A stretch of DNA of 64,000 bases. It comes from Opitutaceae bacterium (GTDB lineage Bacteria > Verrucomicrobiota > Verrucomicrobiia > Opitutales > Opitutaceae). Positions 7,999 through 16,897 of this stretch are shown here, piece by piece. A model generated the notes under the pieces. It saw nothing but the letters and a program-made list of their open reading frames with translations. It was not told the origin of the DNA and searched no databases. The position numbers and the translations under genes were made by a program. The stretch lies in the NCBI GenBank assembly GCA_028284235.1, contig JANQSC010000071.1, positions 186,001-250,000 of the forward strand, in the 5' to 3' direction. Position 1 is the first letter of the stretch, and every line of letters starts with the position of its first letter.

Positions 7999-9936
7999 CT
8001 AGACAGCGATCGACGGGGTTTTCAGTTTTTTGCGGATTCCGGAGAGCATGTCGTCGACGGACAGACCGACGCTCGCTCGGAGCGTGGCGACGTCCGACCC
8101 ATGCTCGACGAATTCGTCGGGCCAGCCGATGCGGTGGACAGGAGTGCTGCATTCGGCTTCCGAAAGCGTTTCCAAAGCGGCGGTTCCGAATCCGCCGGCT
8201 TTGACTCCGTCCTCGAGGGTGACGATGAGCCGATGCGTTTTCGCGTGGGACAACAGCAATTCCTGGTCGACGGGCTTAATGAACCGGGCGTTGACTACGC
8301 TTGCTGAAATTCCGTCTTCAACGCGCAGGCGTTCGCTGAGTTCGAGGGCGTCATCCACCATTGGGCCGAGCGCCCAGAGGGCCACGTCTTCGCCTTTTTT
8401 GAGGATTTCGGCTTTGCCGACTTCGAGCGCTTGCGGCGCTTCCTTGACAGGCGTCCCGTTTCCGGCTCCGCGCGGATAGCGGATGAACGCGGGGCAGCCG
8501 AGCTCCAAACCGGTATGCATCATGTCGACCAACTCGTCCTCGTTTTTCGGCTGCATCGCGACCGCGTTTGGCACGCAGCGAACGTAGGCGATATCGAAGA
8601 GCCCGTGGTGGGTCGCTCCGTCGTTGGGGGAAAGACCGGCGCGGTCCATACAAAAGAGGACGGGCAGGTTTTGCAGGCAGATATCGTGGATAATCTGGTC
8701 GAAGGCCCGCTGGAGAAACGTGGAGTAAATGGCGACAACCGGGCGGATCCCGCGCGTGGCCAGACCGCCCGCGAAGAGAACCGCGTGCTCCTCGGCGATT
8801 CCGACGTCGTAGAATTGGTCCGGCACTTCGTTCGAAAGGTGGATGAGGCCCGTGCCGGAGGGCATGGCGCCGGTGATTCCGACGATGCGCGCGTCGGCTT
8901 TGGCGAAGCGGACGAGCGCTTTTCCGAAGACGTCCTGATAGTTCTCGGGGCTGGGCTTGGGCTTCGATTTCGATTTGCCGGACTTGATTTCGAAAGGACT
9001 GGTGCCGTGGAAGCTCTCAGGCTTTTCGAGCGCGGGTCGGTAGCCTTTGCCCTTTTTCGTTACGATGTGGAGAATCACGGGCGCGTCGGACTCTTTGGCG
9101 AATTCGAGGTTGCGTGTCAGGAGCGGCAAGTCGTGGCCGTCGATGGGTCCGAAATAGCGAACGCCGAATTGCTCGAATAGCGACGAGGGGACGACGATGC
9201 TCTTCCAGCCTTTTTCAGCGTTTTTCCCGATTTTAAGGAGCTGCTCGCCGCCGGGCACTTTCTGCAGGAGGGCGCCGACATCGTGGTGGAGGCGATTGTA
9301 GAGCGGGTTGGTGATGAGCTCGTTGAGGTATTTGGAAATGGCCCCGACGTTTTTGGCGATGGACCACTCGTTGTCGTTGAGAATGATCACGAGCCGCTTG
9401 GTGGCGGCGGTGACATTGTTGAGCGCCTCCATCGTGATGCCGCAGGTGAACGCGGCGTCGCCGCAGAGGGCCACGACGTGCTCGTCCGTCCCCATTTGGT
9501 CGCGGGCGGCCGCCATCCCGAGCGCCGCGGAGAGGGCAGTTCCAGCGTGTCCGGCGCCGAAGGCGTCGTGGGCGCTCTCGCTGCGGGAGAGGAATCCGCT
9601 GAAGCCGCCCGTTTTTCGAACTTGGTCGAATTCGGGACCATTGCGCCCGGTGAGGAGTTTGTGAACGTATCCTTGGTGGGAGGTGTCGAATACGAACTGG
9701 TCTTTGGGCGTGTCGAAGACCAGATGCATGGCCATGGTCAACTCGACGACGCCGAGATTGGGGCCGAGATGGCCGCCATTTAGCGAAGTGACTTCGATGA
9801 GCTTAGCTCGGATCTCGGCGGCGAGTTCCTGCAATTGCGCGTCATCGTAGGAACGCATGTCCGACGGGTGTTTGATCCCGTTAAGGAGCGGGTAGGGATC
9901 GGCGTCGTCTGCGTTGCGTTGTGAACGTGTATTCAA
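7999..9936 (-). CDS. dxs: 1-deoxy-D-xylulose-5-phosphate synthase
   Basis: At 645 residues this is a full-length DXS, the first enzyme of the MEP isoprenoid pathway, which condenses pyruvate and glyceraldehyde-3-phosphate with thiamine diphosphate. Recognisable blocks are GGHLGPNLGVVELTMAMH (about 55-72), FDTSHQGYVHKLLTGR, SRSESAHDAFGAGHAGTALSAA, the ThDP/Mg site CGDAAFTCGITMEALNN, the DGHDLPLL histidine region and the catalytic-glutamate block VGIAEEHAVLFAGGLA. The metal-binding GDG motif reads GDA, keeping the Asp but replacing the second Gly. It lies 84 bp after xseB on the same strand; xseB and dxs are also neighbours in proteobacteria (xseB-ispA-dxs), but no ispA is present here. Confidence 0.95.
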   Translation of the reverse strand: MNTRSQRNADDADPYPLLNGIKHPSDMRSYDDAQLQELAAEIRAKLIEVTSLNGGHLGPNLGVVELTMAMHLVFDTPKDQFVFDTSHQGYVHKLLTGRNGPEFDQVRKTGGFSGFLSRSESAHDAFGAGHAGTALSAALGMAAARDQMGTDEHVVALCGDAAFTCGITMEALNNVTAATKRLVIILNDNEWSIAKNVGAISKYLNELITNPLYNRLHHDVGALLQKVPGGEQLLKIGKNAEKGWKSIVVPSSLFEQFGVRYFGPIDGHDLPLLTRNLEFAKESDAPVILHIVTKKGKGYRPALEKPESFHGTSPFEIKSGKSKSKPKPSPENYQDVFGKALVRFAKADARIVGITGAMPSGTGLIHLSNEVPDQFYDVGIAEEHAVLFAGGLATRGIRPVVAIYSTFLQRAFDQIIHDICLQNLPVLFCMDRAGLSPNDGATHHGLFDIAYVRCVPNAVAMQPKNEDELVDMMHTGLELGCPAFIRYPRGAGNGTPVKEAPQALEVGKAEILKKGEDVALWALGPMVDDALELSERLRVEDGISASVVNARFIKPVDQELLLSHAKTHRLIVTLEDGVKAGGFGTAALETLSEAECSTPVHRIGWPDEFVEHGSDVATLRASVGLSVDDMLSGIRKKLKTPSIAV

Positions 9937-10020
9937 GGCTTCGAAAGTGAAAACGGGAAAGAGATGTCAAAGGCGCGGGCTTGTCGAATCAAATGAGGGG
10001 TTTTCTGTCCAAGGGAGTGT

Positions 10021-10266
10021 CTAAGAGTCCGGGTCGAAGTCCTCGAGTTCGGGGTTTTCCGGATCCTGGTTTTTGAGAATCTCTATTTTCGCCTCCGCCT
10101 CGGAGATTTTCTTGTCGCAGTGGGCGAGCAACTTGGAGCCTTCTTCGTAGCGTTTTACCAGGCCGTCCAGCTTCAGTTCGCCGCTTTCCATTTCCTCGAC
10201 GATCGCTTCGAGTTTTTCCAAGCCTTCCTCGAATGAGAGATCCGCTTTTTTCGCTTTTTTTGTCAC
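10021..10266 (-). CDS. xseB: Exodeoxyribonuclease VII small subunit
   Basis: The conserved XseB domain is clear: LSFEEGLEKLEAIVEEMESG, then ELKLDGLVKRYEEGSKLLAHC and a coiled-coil-like end (KKISEAEAKIEILKNQ). I chose the GTG at 10264-10266 (V-T-K-K-A-K-K-A-D), giving 81 residues, the usual size of this subunit. Longer in-frame starts up to 10524 would add non-conserved sequence and run into the divergent protease gene. XseB binds the large subunit XseA, which is not in the window, to form the single-strand exonuclease. It precedes dxs on the same strand. Confidence 0.88.
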   Translation of the reverse strand: MTKKAKKADLSFEEGLEKLEAIVEEMESGELKLDGLVKRYEEGSKLLAHCDKKISEAEAKIEILKNQDPENPELEDFDPDS

Positions 10267-10417
10267 TGGGGGAAGTATGAATTGGAAGGGGAGGATGACA
10301 AGCGCAGGATTTTGCGAATTCCGCTGGAACCGTTCCAGAGCGCGACGGAGCGATCGTCCCGTTTGCAAACGGAACAAGGCTGGACAGAGCAGGAGTCTTC
10401 GCTTCACATTCCCGGGA

Positions 10418-11677
10418 ATGACGACTTTGGAATTCGCTTTCGTGTGCGCTTTGCTTCTCAAATTGGGGACGGAACTGACGCTTGAGGCGCTCAATCGCGG
10501 GCACGTTTTGAAATTCGCGGGCAAGGCGCCGGCGGGACTGGACGACGTGATGGACGCGGAGACCTACGACAAGTCTAACCGCTACACGCTCGCCAAAAGC
10601 CGGTTCGGCTCGATCGAACTCGTTTTCGACGCGCTTATTTTGGGAGCGGTCGTCCTGAGCGGCATTCTACCGATTTTCTTCGCTTGGTGGACGGGCCATT
10701 TCGGTGACGCCACGCTTTCCTCTGCCTTGTTTTTAATCGCGGTCACGACCATGTTGAGCATTCCAGGGCTTCCCTTCGACTACTGGAGCCAGTTCAAAAT
10801 CGAAGAGCGTTTCGGCTTCAATCGAAGTTCGGTCGGATTGTGGGTGACGGACAAAATCAAAGGCGCGCTCATCGGATTCGTGATAGGTATTCCCTTGCTG
10901 TGGGTTCTGATGAGCCTGGTGGGTTGGCTCGGAACCTACTGGTGGATCTACGCATTCGGCGTGATGATGTCCTTTCAGCTCCTGATGATGGTGCTTTATC
11001 CGATGCTCATTATGCCGCTTTTCAACAAGCTCACGCCGCTTGAAGAAGGCGAGTTGAAAGACCGACTCATGGACCTCTCCGATAGGGCGGGTTTCAAGGC
11101 GAAGACGATCCAGGTGATCGACGGCAGCAAACGATCCGGCCACTCGAACGCCTATTTCACCGGATTTGGAAAATTCCGGCGTATCGTGCTTTACGATACG
11201 CTGATCGAGCAGCTCAGTGTCGAAGAGCTGGAGGCGGTTCTCGCCCATGAGATTGGCCATTATAAAAAGGGGCACATTCCGAATATGATCGCGCTCTCCG
11301 CGGTAATGATGCTGGCGGCGTTCTGGGCGATCGACTTTCTCATCGGAAGCAGCGCGTTTTTCGAGGGCTTCGGATTCAGCCCGCTCGCGGCGGGCGAGGT
11401 GGGGAATTTGGGAATCGCATTGCTGCTTTTCAGCATGGCGGGCGGTCTCGTGACGTTTTGGATCAGCCCCATCACCAATCGGATGTCACGAACGCATGAA
11501 TACGAAGCGGACGCGTTCGCGCGGGACGCGGTCAAGGACTGGAAGCCGCTCAGCGGGGCCTTGCGGCGCCTCAGTGAAAAGAACCTCTCGAACTTGAATC
11601 CGCATCCGGTCTACAGCGCCTTCCACTATTCCCACCCGACGTTGCTCGAGCGGGAACGAGCCATGCAGCAAACGTAG
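10418..11677 (+). CDS. M48 family Ste24-type integral membrane zinc peptidase
   Basis: This is a CAAX-protease-like M48 peptidase of 419 residues. It has N-terminal hydrophobic segments (MTTLEFAFVCALLLKLGTELT; LVFDALILGAVVLSGILPIFFAWW), several further helices (GALIGFVIGIPLLWVL, IYAFGVMMSFQLLMMV), and the metal site HEIGH near residue 277 with the third ligand in EYEADAFA near 361. Size, helix layout and the sequence LEAVLAHEIGHYKKGH match bacterial relatives of yeast Ste24. I start it at the ATG at 10418 because the 47 extra codons back to 10277 encode Arg-rich, non-conserved sequence and overlap the xseB start. Bacterial substrates are not known; membrane protein quality control is a reasonable guess. 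Confidence 0.85.
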   Translation: MTTLEFAFVCALLLKLGTELTLEALNRGHVLKFAGKAPAGLDDVMDAETYDKSNRYTLAKSRFGSIELVFDALILGAVVLSGILPIFFAWWTGHFGDATLSSALFLIAVTTMLSIPGLPFDYWSQFKIEERFGFNRSSVGLWVTDKIKGALIGFVIGIPLLWVLMSLVGWLGTYWWIYAFGVMMSFQLLMMVLYPMLIMPLFNKLTPLEEGELKDRLMDLSDRAGFKAKTIQVIDGSKRSGHSNAYFTGFGKFRRIVLYDTLIEQLSVEELEAVLAHEIGHYKKGHIPNMIALSAVMMLAAFWAIDFLIGSSAFFEGFGFSPLAAGEVGNLGIALLLFSMAGGLVTFWISPITNRMSRTHEYEADAFARDAVKDWKPLSGALRRLSEKNLSNLNPHPVYSAFHYSHPTLLERERAMQQT

Positions 11678-11694
11678 CCGGATCGGTCGGAATC

Positions 11695-12156
11695 GTGAAA
11701 CGAAGGGTGTCGAAAATCGGAGTGGCGGCGGTGGCCCTCGCAGTGATCCTCGGAATGTTGCTGTCCTGGTTTAGCGGTCGAAGAGAAGCCTTCGATCCCA
11801 CCTATGGATTTGAAGGAAACGTCTACCGGTTCCGGCATATCGGCCATAAGATTTTCTACGACGAGTCGATCGAGATCGAGACGCTGGAGGCCCTGGGCGC
11901 CTATCTTTCGCGCGTGGGGTACTTTACGAACGAATACGGCGGTATCATCGGCGTGCAGCGCAAATCGACCGGCTTTGTGGTTTCCTTGACCTATTCGCAG
12001 GCGTACTGGGAGAACCCCGAGTTCTTGCAGGAAGTGTCGGGCATCCGCGACGATTTGGAGACATTCGCGCTTCACGCCCCGGTAGCGATTGAACTGGTCG
12101 ATCAAGACGAACATGGAATCCACAGAGAACGTCTCGACTATGAAATCCCAGACTAG
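11695..12156 (+). CDS. Unknown membrane-anchored protein
   Basis: I do not recognise this 153-residue protein. It starts MKRRVSKIG followed by one hydrophobic helix (VAAVALAVILGMLLSWF), so it is probably held in the membrane with about 120 residues outside. The rest is mixed alpha/beta with no cysteines or known motif (FRHIGHKIFYDESIEIETLEALGAYLSRVG; STGFVVSLTYSQAYW). It begins 17 bp after the M48 peptidase gene and its end overlaps the start of the next gene, which suggests co-expression of the three. The N-terminal RRVSK could favour an inside-positive anchor orientation. Confidence 0.6.
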   Translation: MKRRVSKIGVAAVALAVILGMLLSWFSGRREAFDPTYGFEGNVYRFRHIGHKIFYDESIEIETLEALGAYLSRVGYFTNEYGGIIGVQRKSTGFVVSLTYSQAYWENPEFLQEVSGIRDDLETFALHAPVAIELVDQDEHGIHRERLDYEIPD

Positions 12157-13081
12157 CCGTCGCAGCGTGGCGGGTCGTAGTTTCTCGTTGTCGCTTTTCG
12201 GTCTGCTCGTCCTTTGGCTGGGTCTCGCCGCGACCGTGGCGGGTCGAGAGAATCCCACCCGCGTCGCCACGTACAATGTCCGCAACTACCTTTCCATGGA
12301 TCGCCTGGTCGAAGGGAAATGGCGCCCCGACTATCCCAAACCGGAACGAGAAAAGAAACACATCCGGAAAGCGATTATCGCGGTGGATCCCGACATACTG
12401 GCATTGCAGGAAATCGGTTCGCCCGCCCACTTGGAGGAATTGCGACGGGATCTCGCGATGGAAGGGCTTGCGTTCACGGGCGCCGCGCTTTTGGAAGCTC
12501 ACGATTCCGAGCGCCATTTGGCAGCGCTGTGGAAACCGGAGGTCGACGCCGCCATTCGCGAGCATCCCAATTTGCCGATCAAGTATCTCGGCAAAGTCGA
12601 CTTCGTTAAGCGGGGAATGCTGGAAATCCAAGTCGCGGATACAAAAGGTGGTTGGAGCGTGTTTGTTTTGCATCTGAAGAGCAAATACACGACCGAGAAA
12701 TCGGATCCGCTTTCCGCCAAGAGACGCGCCCTCGAAGGGCGAGCCGCTCGGGACCGGATCATTCGCGTTTATCCCGATTTGGAATCCGAGCGATTCCTGA
12801 TTGCCGGCGATTTCAACGACTCTCCAGACTCGAGCGTTTTGCGAGCTCTGACCAAAAAGGGGGAGCGCGTTTTGAGTTTTCCTATCGATTGCGTCGACAC
12901 GGATCGGGAGCGCTGGACCCACTACTATCGAAAAGCCGACACCTATGCGCGTATCGACTACATCCTAGCGTCGCCAGGCTGGGCTGAGTTGAAGGCGGCC
13001 AGCGGCGCGATTCACGATCCGCTCGATTTCTACGAAGGGAGTGACCACCGGATCGTCTATGTGGACATTTCGGCGAATTGA
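12140..13081 (+). CDS. Secreted endonuclease/exonuclease/phosphatase family protein
   Basis: The EEP fold is evident from its ordered motifs: RVATYNVRNYL (first metal Asn), DILALQEIG (metal Glu), LIAGDFNDSPDSS (catalytic Asp and Asn), RIDYILAS and the terminal GSDHRIVYVDI (SDH). All key residues appear present. The chosen ATG at 12140 gives a good signal peptide (MKSQTSRRS...FSLSLFGLLVLWLGLAATVAG), predicting export; ATGs at 12089 and 12113 are alternatives that bury the signal. The start overlaps the previous stop by 17 bases. Substrates in this superfamily range from DNA to phospholipids, so no substrate is claimed. The next gene converges with a 5-bp gap. Confidence 0.8.
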   Translation: MKSQTSRRSVAGRSFSLSLFGLLVLWLGLAATVAGRENPTRVATYNVRNYLSMDRLVEGKWRPDYPKPEREKKHIRKAIIAVDPDILALQEIGSPAHLEELRRDLAMEGLAFTGAALLEAHDSERHLAALWKPEVDAAIREHPNLPIKYLGKVDFVKRGMLEIQVADTKGGWSVFVLHLKSKYTTEKSDPLSAKRRALEGRAARDRIIRVYPDLESERFLIAGDFNDSPDSSVLRALTKKGERVLSFPIDCVDTDRERWTHYYRKADTYARIDYILASPGWAELKAASGAIHDPLDFYEGSDHRIVYVDISAN

Positions 13082-13086
13082 ATCGG

Positions 13087-14211
13087 CTACTCCTTGAAGA
13101 GAATGCAAATCGGCGCGGGCACGTTGACGCTGGACTGTCTTTGAAATGCGAGTTCACCCGTATTTTGGTCTATCTCGAATACGGATACCGTATTGGAGTG
13201 GCGACCAGCGGCGAGCAGCCAGCGTCCCTGGGCGTCCATATTGATATTGCGGGGCCAAGCGCCGCGCACGGGTTCCACTTCGATAACCGACAGTTCACCG
13301 GTACTTGGATTGGCGCGATACGCAGTGACCGAATCGTTGCCGCGATTCCCCGAGTAAATGAACTTGCCGTTCGGGTGGACGATAATCTCGGAGCTGGAAT
13401 TGAACACTTCCTTCGCTTTCACCGCCTCGCTCAGCGCTTTTGTGGTGGTCAATCGTTTCCCGGAAGCGTCCGCCGGATCGTATTCAAAAGTGGTTACGGA
13501 GAGAGCGAGCTCGTTGAGAAGGTAGATAAACCGTCCATCCACCGAAAAGCGCATGTGCCGCGGTCCGCCTCCTGGCACACTGTCAATGCCCCGGACGTGT
13601 GAAATGGACGGGACGGTGGTGTCCACCTGATACACGACAATTTGATCGAGCCCCAGATCGGGAATGAACGCGTATCGCCCGTCGGGCGAGAATCCCGCCC
13701 AGTGCGGATGGGGTTTGTTTTGTCGACTGGGGACGACGCCCGATCCGCCTTCGTGATCAATCAACTGGGCCCGAGCCTGGACAGAGCCGTCTTCCTCCAA
13801 GCGAAACAGGGCGACCGATCCGCCGCCGTATTGAGCGGTGAGGAGGAAACGTCCGCTTGGATGGACCGCAATGTGGGCGCCTCCACCATCGCCGATGGCT
13901 TCCGAGTTCAGATGGGTGAGGCTCGCGTCGTCATTGATCCGGTAGGCGGCAACGCACGGTCCGTTTTGGTTTTGAGCGACCGCGTAGAGGAACTTCTCAT
14001 TCGGGTGTATGGCGAGGAAGCCGGGAGAACCGATTTCAGCGGCGACAGTCGCCTGTTGGAGCTTGCCACTCGCGGTATCGAATTTTGCGTGGTAGATTCC
14101 TTTGGAACCATTTCCGGCGGTTCCGAAATAGACGTCGACTGTCTTGCTTGACGCGACTGTCGGCGCGAACAGCCCAATGAGGAGCGCGAGGGGTAGTGTA
14201 AGGCGTTTCAT
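13087..14211 (-). CDS. Secreted lactonase-family seven-bladed propeller (6-phosphogluconolactonase-like)
   Basis: This protein of 374 residues belongs to the YbhE/Pgl lactonase family (beta-propeller). The repeated blade pattern is visible in PGFLAIHPNEKFLYAVAQ, GGGAHIAVHPSGRFLLTAQYGGGSVALF, GFSPDGRYAFIPDLGLDQIVVY, PRHMRFSVDGRFIYLLNEL, SEIIVHPNGKFIYSGNRGNDSVTAY and PRNINMDAQGRWLLAAGRHSNTVSVF. I start it at the ATG at 14209-14211 because it begins a signal peptide (MKRLTLPLALLIGLFAPTVASS); the ORF itself extends 13 codons further. Export makes a role in cytoplasmic pentose-phosphate metabolism unlikely, so a periplasmic lactone substrate is more plausible. Confidence 0.82.
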   Translation of the reverse strand: MKRLTLPLALLIGLFAPTVASSKTVDVYFGTAGNGSKGIYHAKFDTASGKLQQATVAAEIGSPGFLAIHPNEKFLYAVAQNQNGPCVAAYRINDDASLTHLNSEAIGDGGGAHIAVHPSGRFLLTAQYGGGSVALFRLEEDGSVQARAQLIDHEGGSGVVPSRQNKPHPHWAGFSPDGRYAFIPDLGLDQIVVYQVDTTVPSISHVRGIDSVPGGGPRHMRFSVDGRFIYLLNELALSVTTFEYDPADASGKRLTTTKALSEAVKAKEVFNSSSEIIVHPNGKFIYSGNRGNDSVTAYRANPSTGELSVIEVEPVRGAWPRNINMDAQGRWLLAAGRHSNTVSVFEIDQNTGELAFQRQSSVNVPAPICILFKE

Positions 14212-14329
14212 ATGGCAGAAGGCGATAGCGCAAAGAAGATGGGAGCGCACGTCGAATGTGAGTCGGCGTCGAAAAAAGCGCCGCTGCCCCGCGCGTTGTA
14301 TTCGCTTATCCGATTCAGCCGCGTCTGGG

Positions 14330-16342
14330 TCACGCGCGCGCTTGGTCGTTGTGTTCCGGGCGTTTGCGCAACCAATTGCTTAAGGAGCGGTGGAGCGTGT
14401 CCATATTGAGCGGCTTTTGCAGGTAGGCAGTCATCCCCACTTCAAGGCAGCGTTTCTCGTCCGCGGGAGTGATGTGGGCGGAAAGGGCGACGATTGGCGT
14501 TGGCGGCGACTTGATCTCACGTTCGCGTATCGCCGCAGCGGTTTCGTATCCGTCCATTCGAGGCATACGGATATCCATAAGGATCAAATCAAACGACTGC
14601 TTGCCGGTTTGCTCGAGCGCTTCGAATCCGTTTTTGGCGCAGACGACGGAGTATCCAAGACTGCGCATCATCGACGCGCCAAGTTCGCGATTCACGCGTT
14701 CATCGTCGACCAATAGAATGGCCTGTCTGCCTCTGATCGCCTCAGGTGGCTCCGCGGGCTGTAGCGTAGACGCGGGCGTGTCTCTTTGCTCTAGCAGCTT
14801 GATCGGTATTTCGAACCAAAAGGCGCTTCCCTCGCCAAGGACGCTTGAGCAATGGATGGATCCTCCCAAGGCTTCGACGAAGGCTTTGGAAATGGCCAGT
14901 CCCAGCCCGAGTCCGCCGTGTCGCCGGTTCAAGCCACCATCGACCTGCGTGAACGGTCGAAAGAGCGATTCGATGTCTTTTTCGTCAATGCCCATGCCCG
15001 TGTCTTCAATTCGAATTTTCAGCGCGCCGTTTGGAGGATTATCCCCTTTGTGGATGCCAGCTTGAATGGTAATTTTTCCCGAATCCGTGAATTTCAGAGC
15101 GTTGCCGATCAAGTTGAGCACTACCTGCCGGAGCCGCCCCTCGTCGGAAATGAAGTAAATCGCCTTGTCCTTGTCGAAATCCTCCGGGGCTTCGAATCCG
15201 AACTCCAGCCCGAGCCCCTTGGCCTGGGCCTCGGTCCGCATTAGGTAGATGACGTCGCTGCAGCATTTCTGTAAATTAATTTCGTCTTCCAGGAGACGAA
15301 TCTCCCCACGCTCGACTCGACTGAAATCGAGTATATCGTCGATCAGTCTCAATAGAAGCTCGGCTGATTGCTTGATGATTTCCAATTCCCGCACGCTTTC
15401 GAGGTCTTTAGTTTTCTCCAAGAGTCGATCTACGTATCCAATAATTGGATTTAGCGGGGTTCGCAACTCGTGGCTTGTCGTGGCGAGGAATTCGCCTTTG
15501 GCCTGAGCCGCTTTCTTCACTGCTTCAATCGCCCGATTGAGCGCTTTGTTTCGCTCGTTCAAATCGCGGGTACGCCGTTCTACCGTCTTTTCTAGATTGG
15601 CATTGATCGACTGGAGCGAATCGTCTCTGAGCCGGATAGCTTCGAGCATCTCGTTGACGCTGTCCACAAGCAGTCCGATTTCGTCGCTATTGCGGCGTTC
15701 AGCTTTTACCGTGTAGTCCTTTTCCTTGGCGATCTTTCGCGTCACTTCGACGAGCTCGTTGATCGGGCGGGTGATCATTTTCCTAAGGTTGGTGGCCAAG
15801 AGGATTGAGAGCGCAATTCCGCCTATGAGGACGGCGACATTCGACCAGAGCAATCGCATCGTGGCCGAGTGAATGGAGCGCGTATTCACTTCGATAAGAA
15901 TGCTGCCTAGTTTCTCGTCGCCCGTGGAGACGTCGGAGCTGTAGAAAAGCCGTTCCGTTTGCCTGACGGCGCCGAGATCGGCGGGAGCGGGGAATGGCTC
16001 GAATTCCTCGTCCCGAGCGAATAGGGCGAAGGGTTCGCCCGCCGCGTCGTAAATGCAAACGCTCTCGATATCGGGCTCTTCCTGGAAGGACTCTACGTAT
16101 TGCGTAGCGATATAGTTGTCGTTGAACCGGAGCGCGGCGGCGGTATTGCTCTCGAGGATACGGGCGAGGGATTCGAGCGTGTTGATCTTACTCTCGTAGA
16201 AAGAGTTTCGCTCGTGCACGAAGGAGATGGCGGAGATCAGGAACAGGGTCGAGAAACTGGAAGCGAGCGTAATGGCCAGGATCTTGCGGGAAACCGGCAA
16301 GTCGTATAGCCATTGACGCAATTTTGGCAGTTTCGAAATCAT
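14330..16342 (-). CDS. Membrane hybrid sensor histidine kinase
   Basis: A 670-residue hybrid kinase. Helix 1 lies near 20-42 (KILAITLASSFSTLFLISAIS), a periplasmic sensor of about 110 residues follows (NTAAALRFNDNYIATQYVESF, CHASE8-like), then helix 2 near 165-185, a HAMP linker (RPINELVEVTRKIAKEKDYTV), a coiled coil, HisKA with phospho-acceptor TSHELRTPLNPIIGYVDRL, HATPase with N (LIGNALKF), G1 (EDTGMGI) and G2 (HGGLGLGLAIS) boxes, and a C-terminal receiver with DDE, phospho-acceptor Asp in LILMDIRMPRMDG and the Lys in LQKPL. No DNA-binding domain is present, so output must go through another partner. It overlaps the yfiR-like gene by 4 bp and is the last of a TonB receptor - YfiR - kinase operon. 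Confidence 0.92.
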   Translation of the reverse strand: MISKLPKLRQWLYDLPVSRKILAITLASSFSTLFLISAISFVHERNSFYESKINTLESLARILESNTAAALRFNDNYIATQYVESFQEEPDIESVCIYDAAGEPFALFARDEEFEPFPAPADLGAVRQTERLFYSSDVSTGDEKLGSILIEVNTRSIHSATMRLLWSNVAVLIGGIALSILLATNLRKMITRPINELVEVTRKIAKEKDYTVKAERRNSDEIGLLVDSVNEMLEAIRLRDDSLQSINANLEKTVERRTRDLNERNKALNRAIEAVKKAAQAKGEFLATTSHELRTPLNPIIGYVDRLLEKTKDLESVRELEIIKQSAELLLRLIDDILDFSRVERGEIRLLEDEINLQKCCSDVIYLMRTEAQAKGLGLEFGFEAPEDFDKDKAIYFISDEGRLRQVVLNLIGNALKFTDSGKITIQAGIHKGDNPPNGALKIRIEDTGMGIDEKDIESLFRPFTQVDGGLNRRHGGLGLGLAISKAFVEALGGSIHCSSVLGEGSAFWFEIPIKLLEQRDTPASTLQPAEPPEAIRGRQAILLVDDERVNRELGASMMRSLGYSVVCAKNGFEALEQTGKQSFDLILMDIRMPRMDGYETAAAIREREIKSPPTPIVALSAHITPADEKRCLEVGMTAYLQKPLNMDTLHRSLSNWLRKRPEHNDQARA

Positions 16343-16884
16343 GGCTGTTCTAGCGCGAGCTCGATGAGCTTGGAGCTCAACTCAATACCTTGGGCGCTTG
16401 CGTTTTCCGGGTCTACATAAAAACGAAGCCGATTCCTCCTGAACGTGAATTGAATCGCTCCGCCTTGCTGCAAAAAGTCGTTGCCGTCGCCGACGAGCAG
16501 GATGGCGCGTCCCAGGCACTCGTCCTTGACGCCCTCCCAAGTCGCGCTTCTTCCGCCGCCCACGAAGACGATATCGACTGTGTCCCAGTTGACGGACGCC
16601 CCCAGTTCGATTCGTTCGATCGTCACCGTCCGAGCGCCAGCGAGGCTCGCCACGCGAGCCTCCAATTCTACAAGGAGGTCCGCGTCTCCGATAACTGCAA
16701 TCGTTGCCGAGTCGTTTTTGAGTTGTCCCTGCCAGCGCGCGTAGTCGAGGAATCCGACGAGGTAGTTCGCTTTGAGCTTGTCGATTTGCAGCGTCTGGCC
16801 GTGCGATTCCGAAACGGTCCACGACAGCGCTAAACTGAAAACGCAAACGCGGAAAACGGCGAAGAACCTACGAGGCTTGACCAT
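16339..16884 (-). CDS. YfiR-family periplasmic protein (DUF4154)
   Basis: This 181-residue protein begins MVKPRRFFAVFRVCVFSLALSWTVSESHG, a signal peptide. The mature part matches the YfiR/DUF4154 pattern: KLKANYLVGFLDYARWQ near the start, TIAVIGDADLLVELE, TVDIVFVG, AILLVGDGNDFLQQGGAIQFTFRRNRLRFYVDPENASAQGIELSSKLIELA at the end. YfiR proteins are periplasmic regulators, best known for repressing the diguanylate cyclase YfiN. Here the partner is instead a hybrid histidine kinase, whose start overlaps this stop by 4 bp. The ATG at 16884 lies 13 bp after the TonB receptor stop. The open frame continues upstream inside the receptor gene, which I ignore. Confidence 0.8.
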   Translation of the reverse strand: MVKPRRFFAVFRVCVFSLALSWTVSESHGQTLQIDKLKANYLVGFLDYARWQGQLKNDSATIAVIGDADLLVELEARVASLAGARTVTIERIELGASVNWDTVDIVFVGGGRSATWEGVKDECLGRAILLVGDGNDFLQQGGAIQFTFRRNRLRFYVDPENASAQGIELSSKLIELALEQP

Positions 16885-16897
16885 ACAGGACTCCCGG

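Noticed and set aside
10267-10524. Longer start for xseB
   Set aside because: Extra residues are not conserved and overlap the protease gene start; XseB is normally about 80 residues.
11945-12922. 325-residue minus-strand frame opposite the EEP gene
   Set aside because: Overlaps two plus-strand genes with good motifs; composition is shadow-like.
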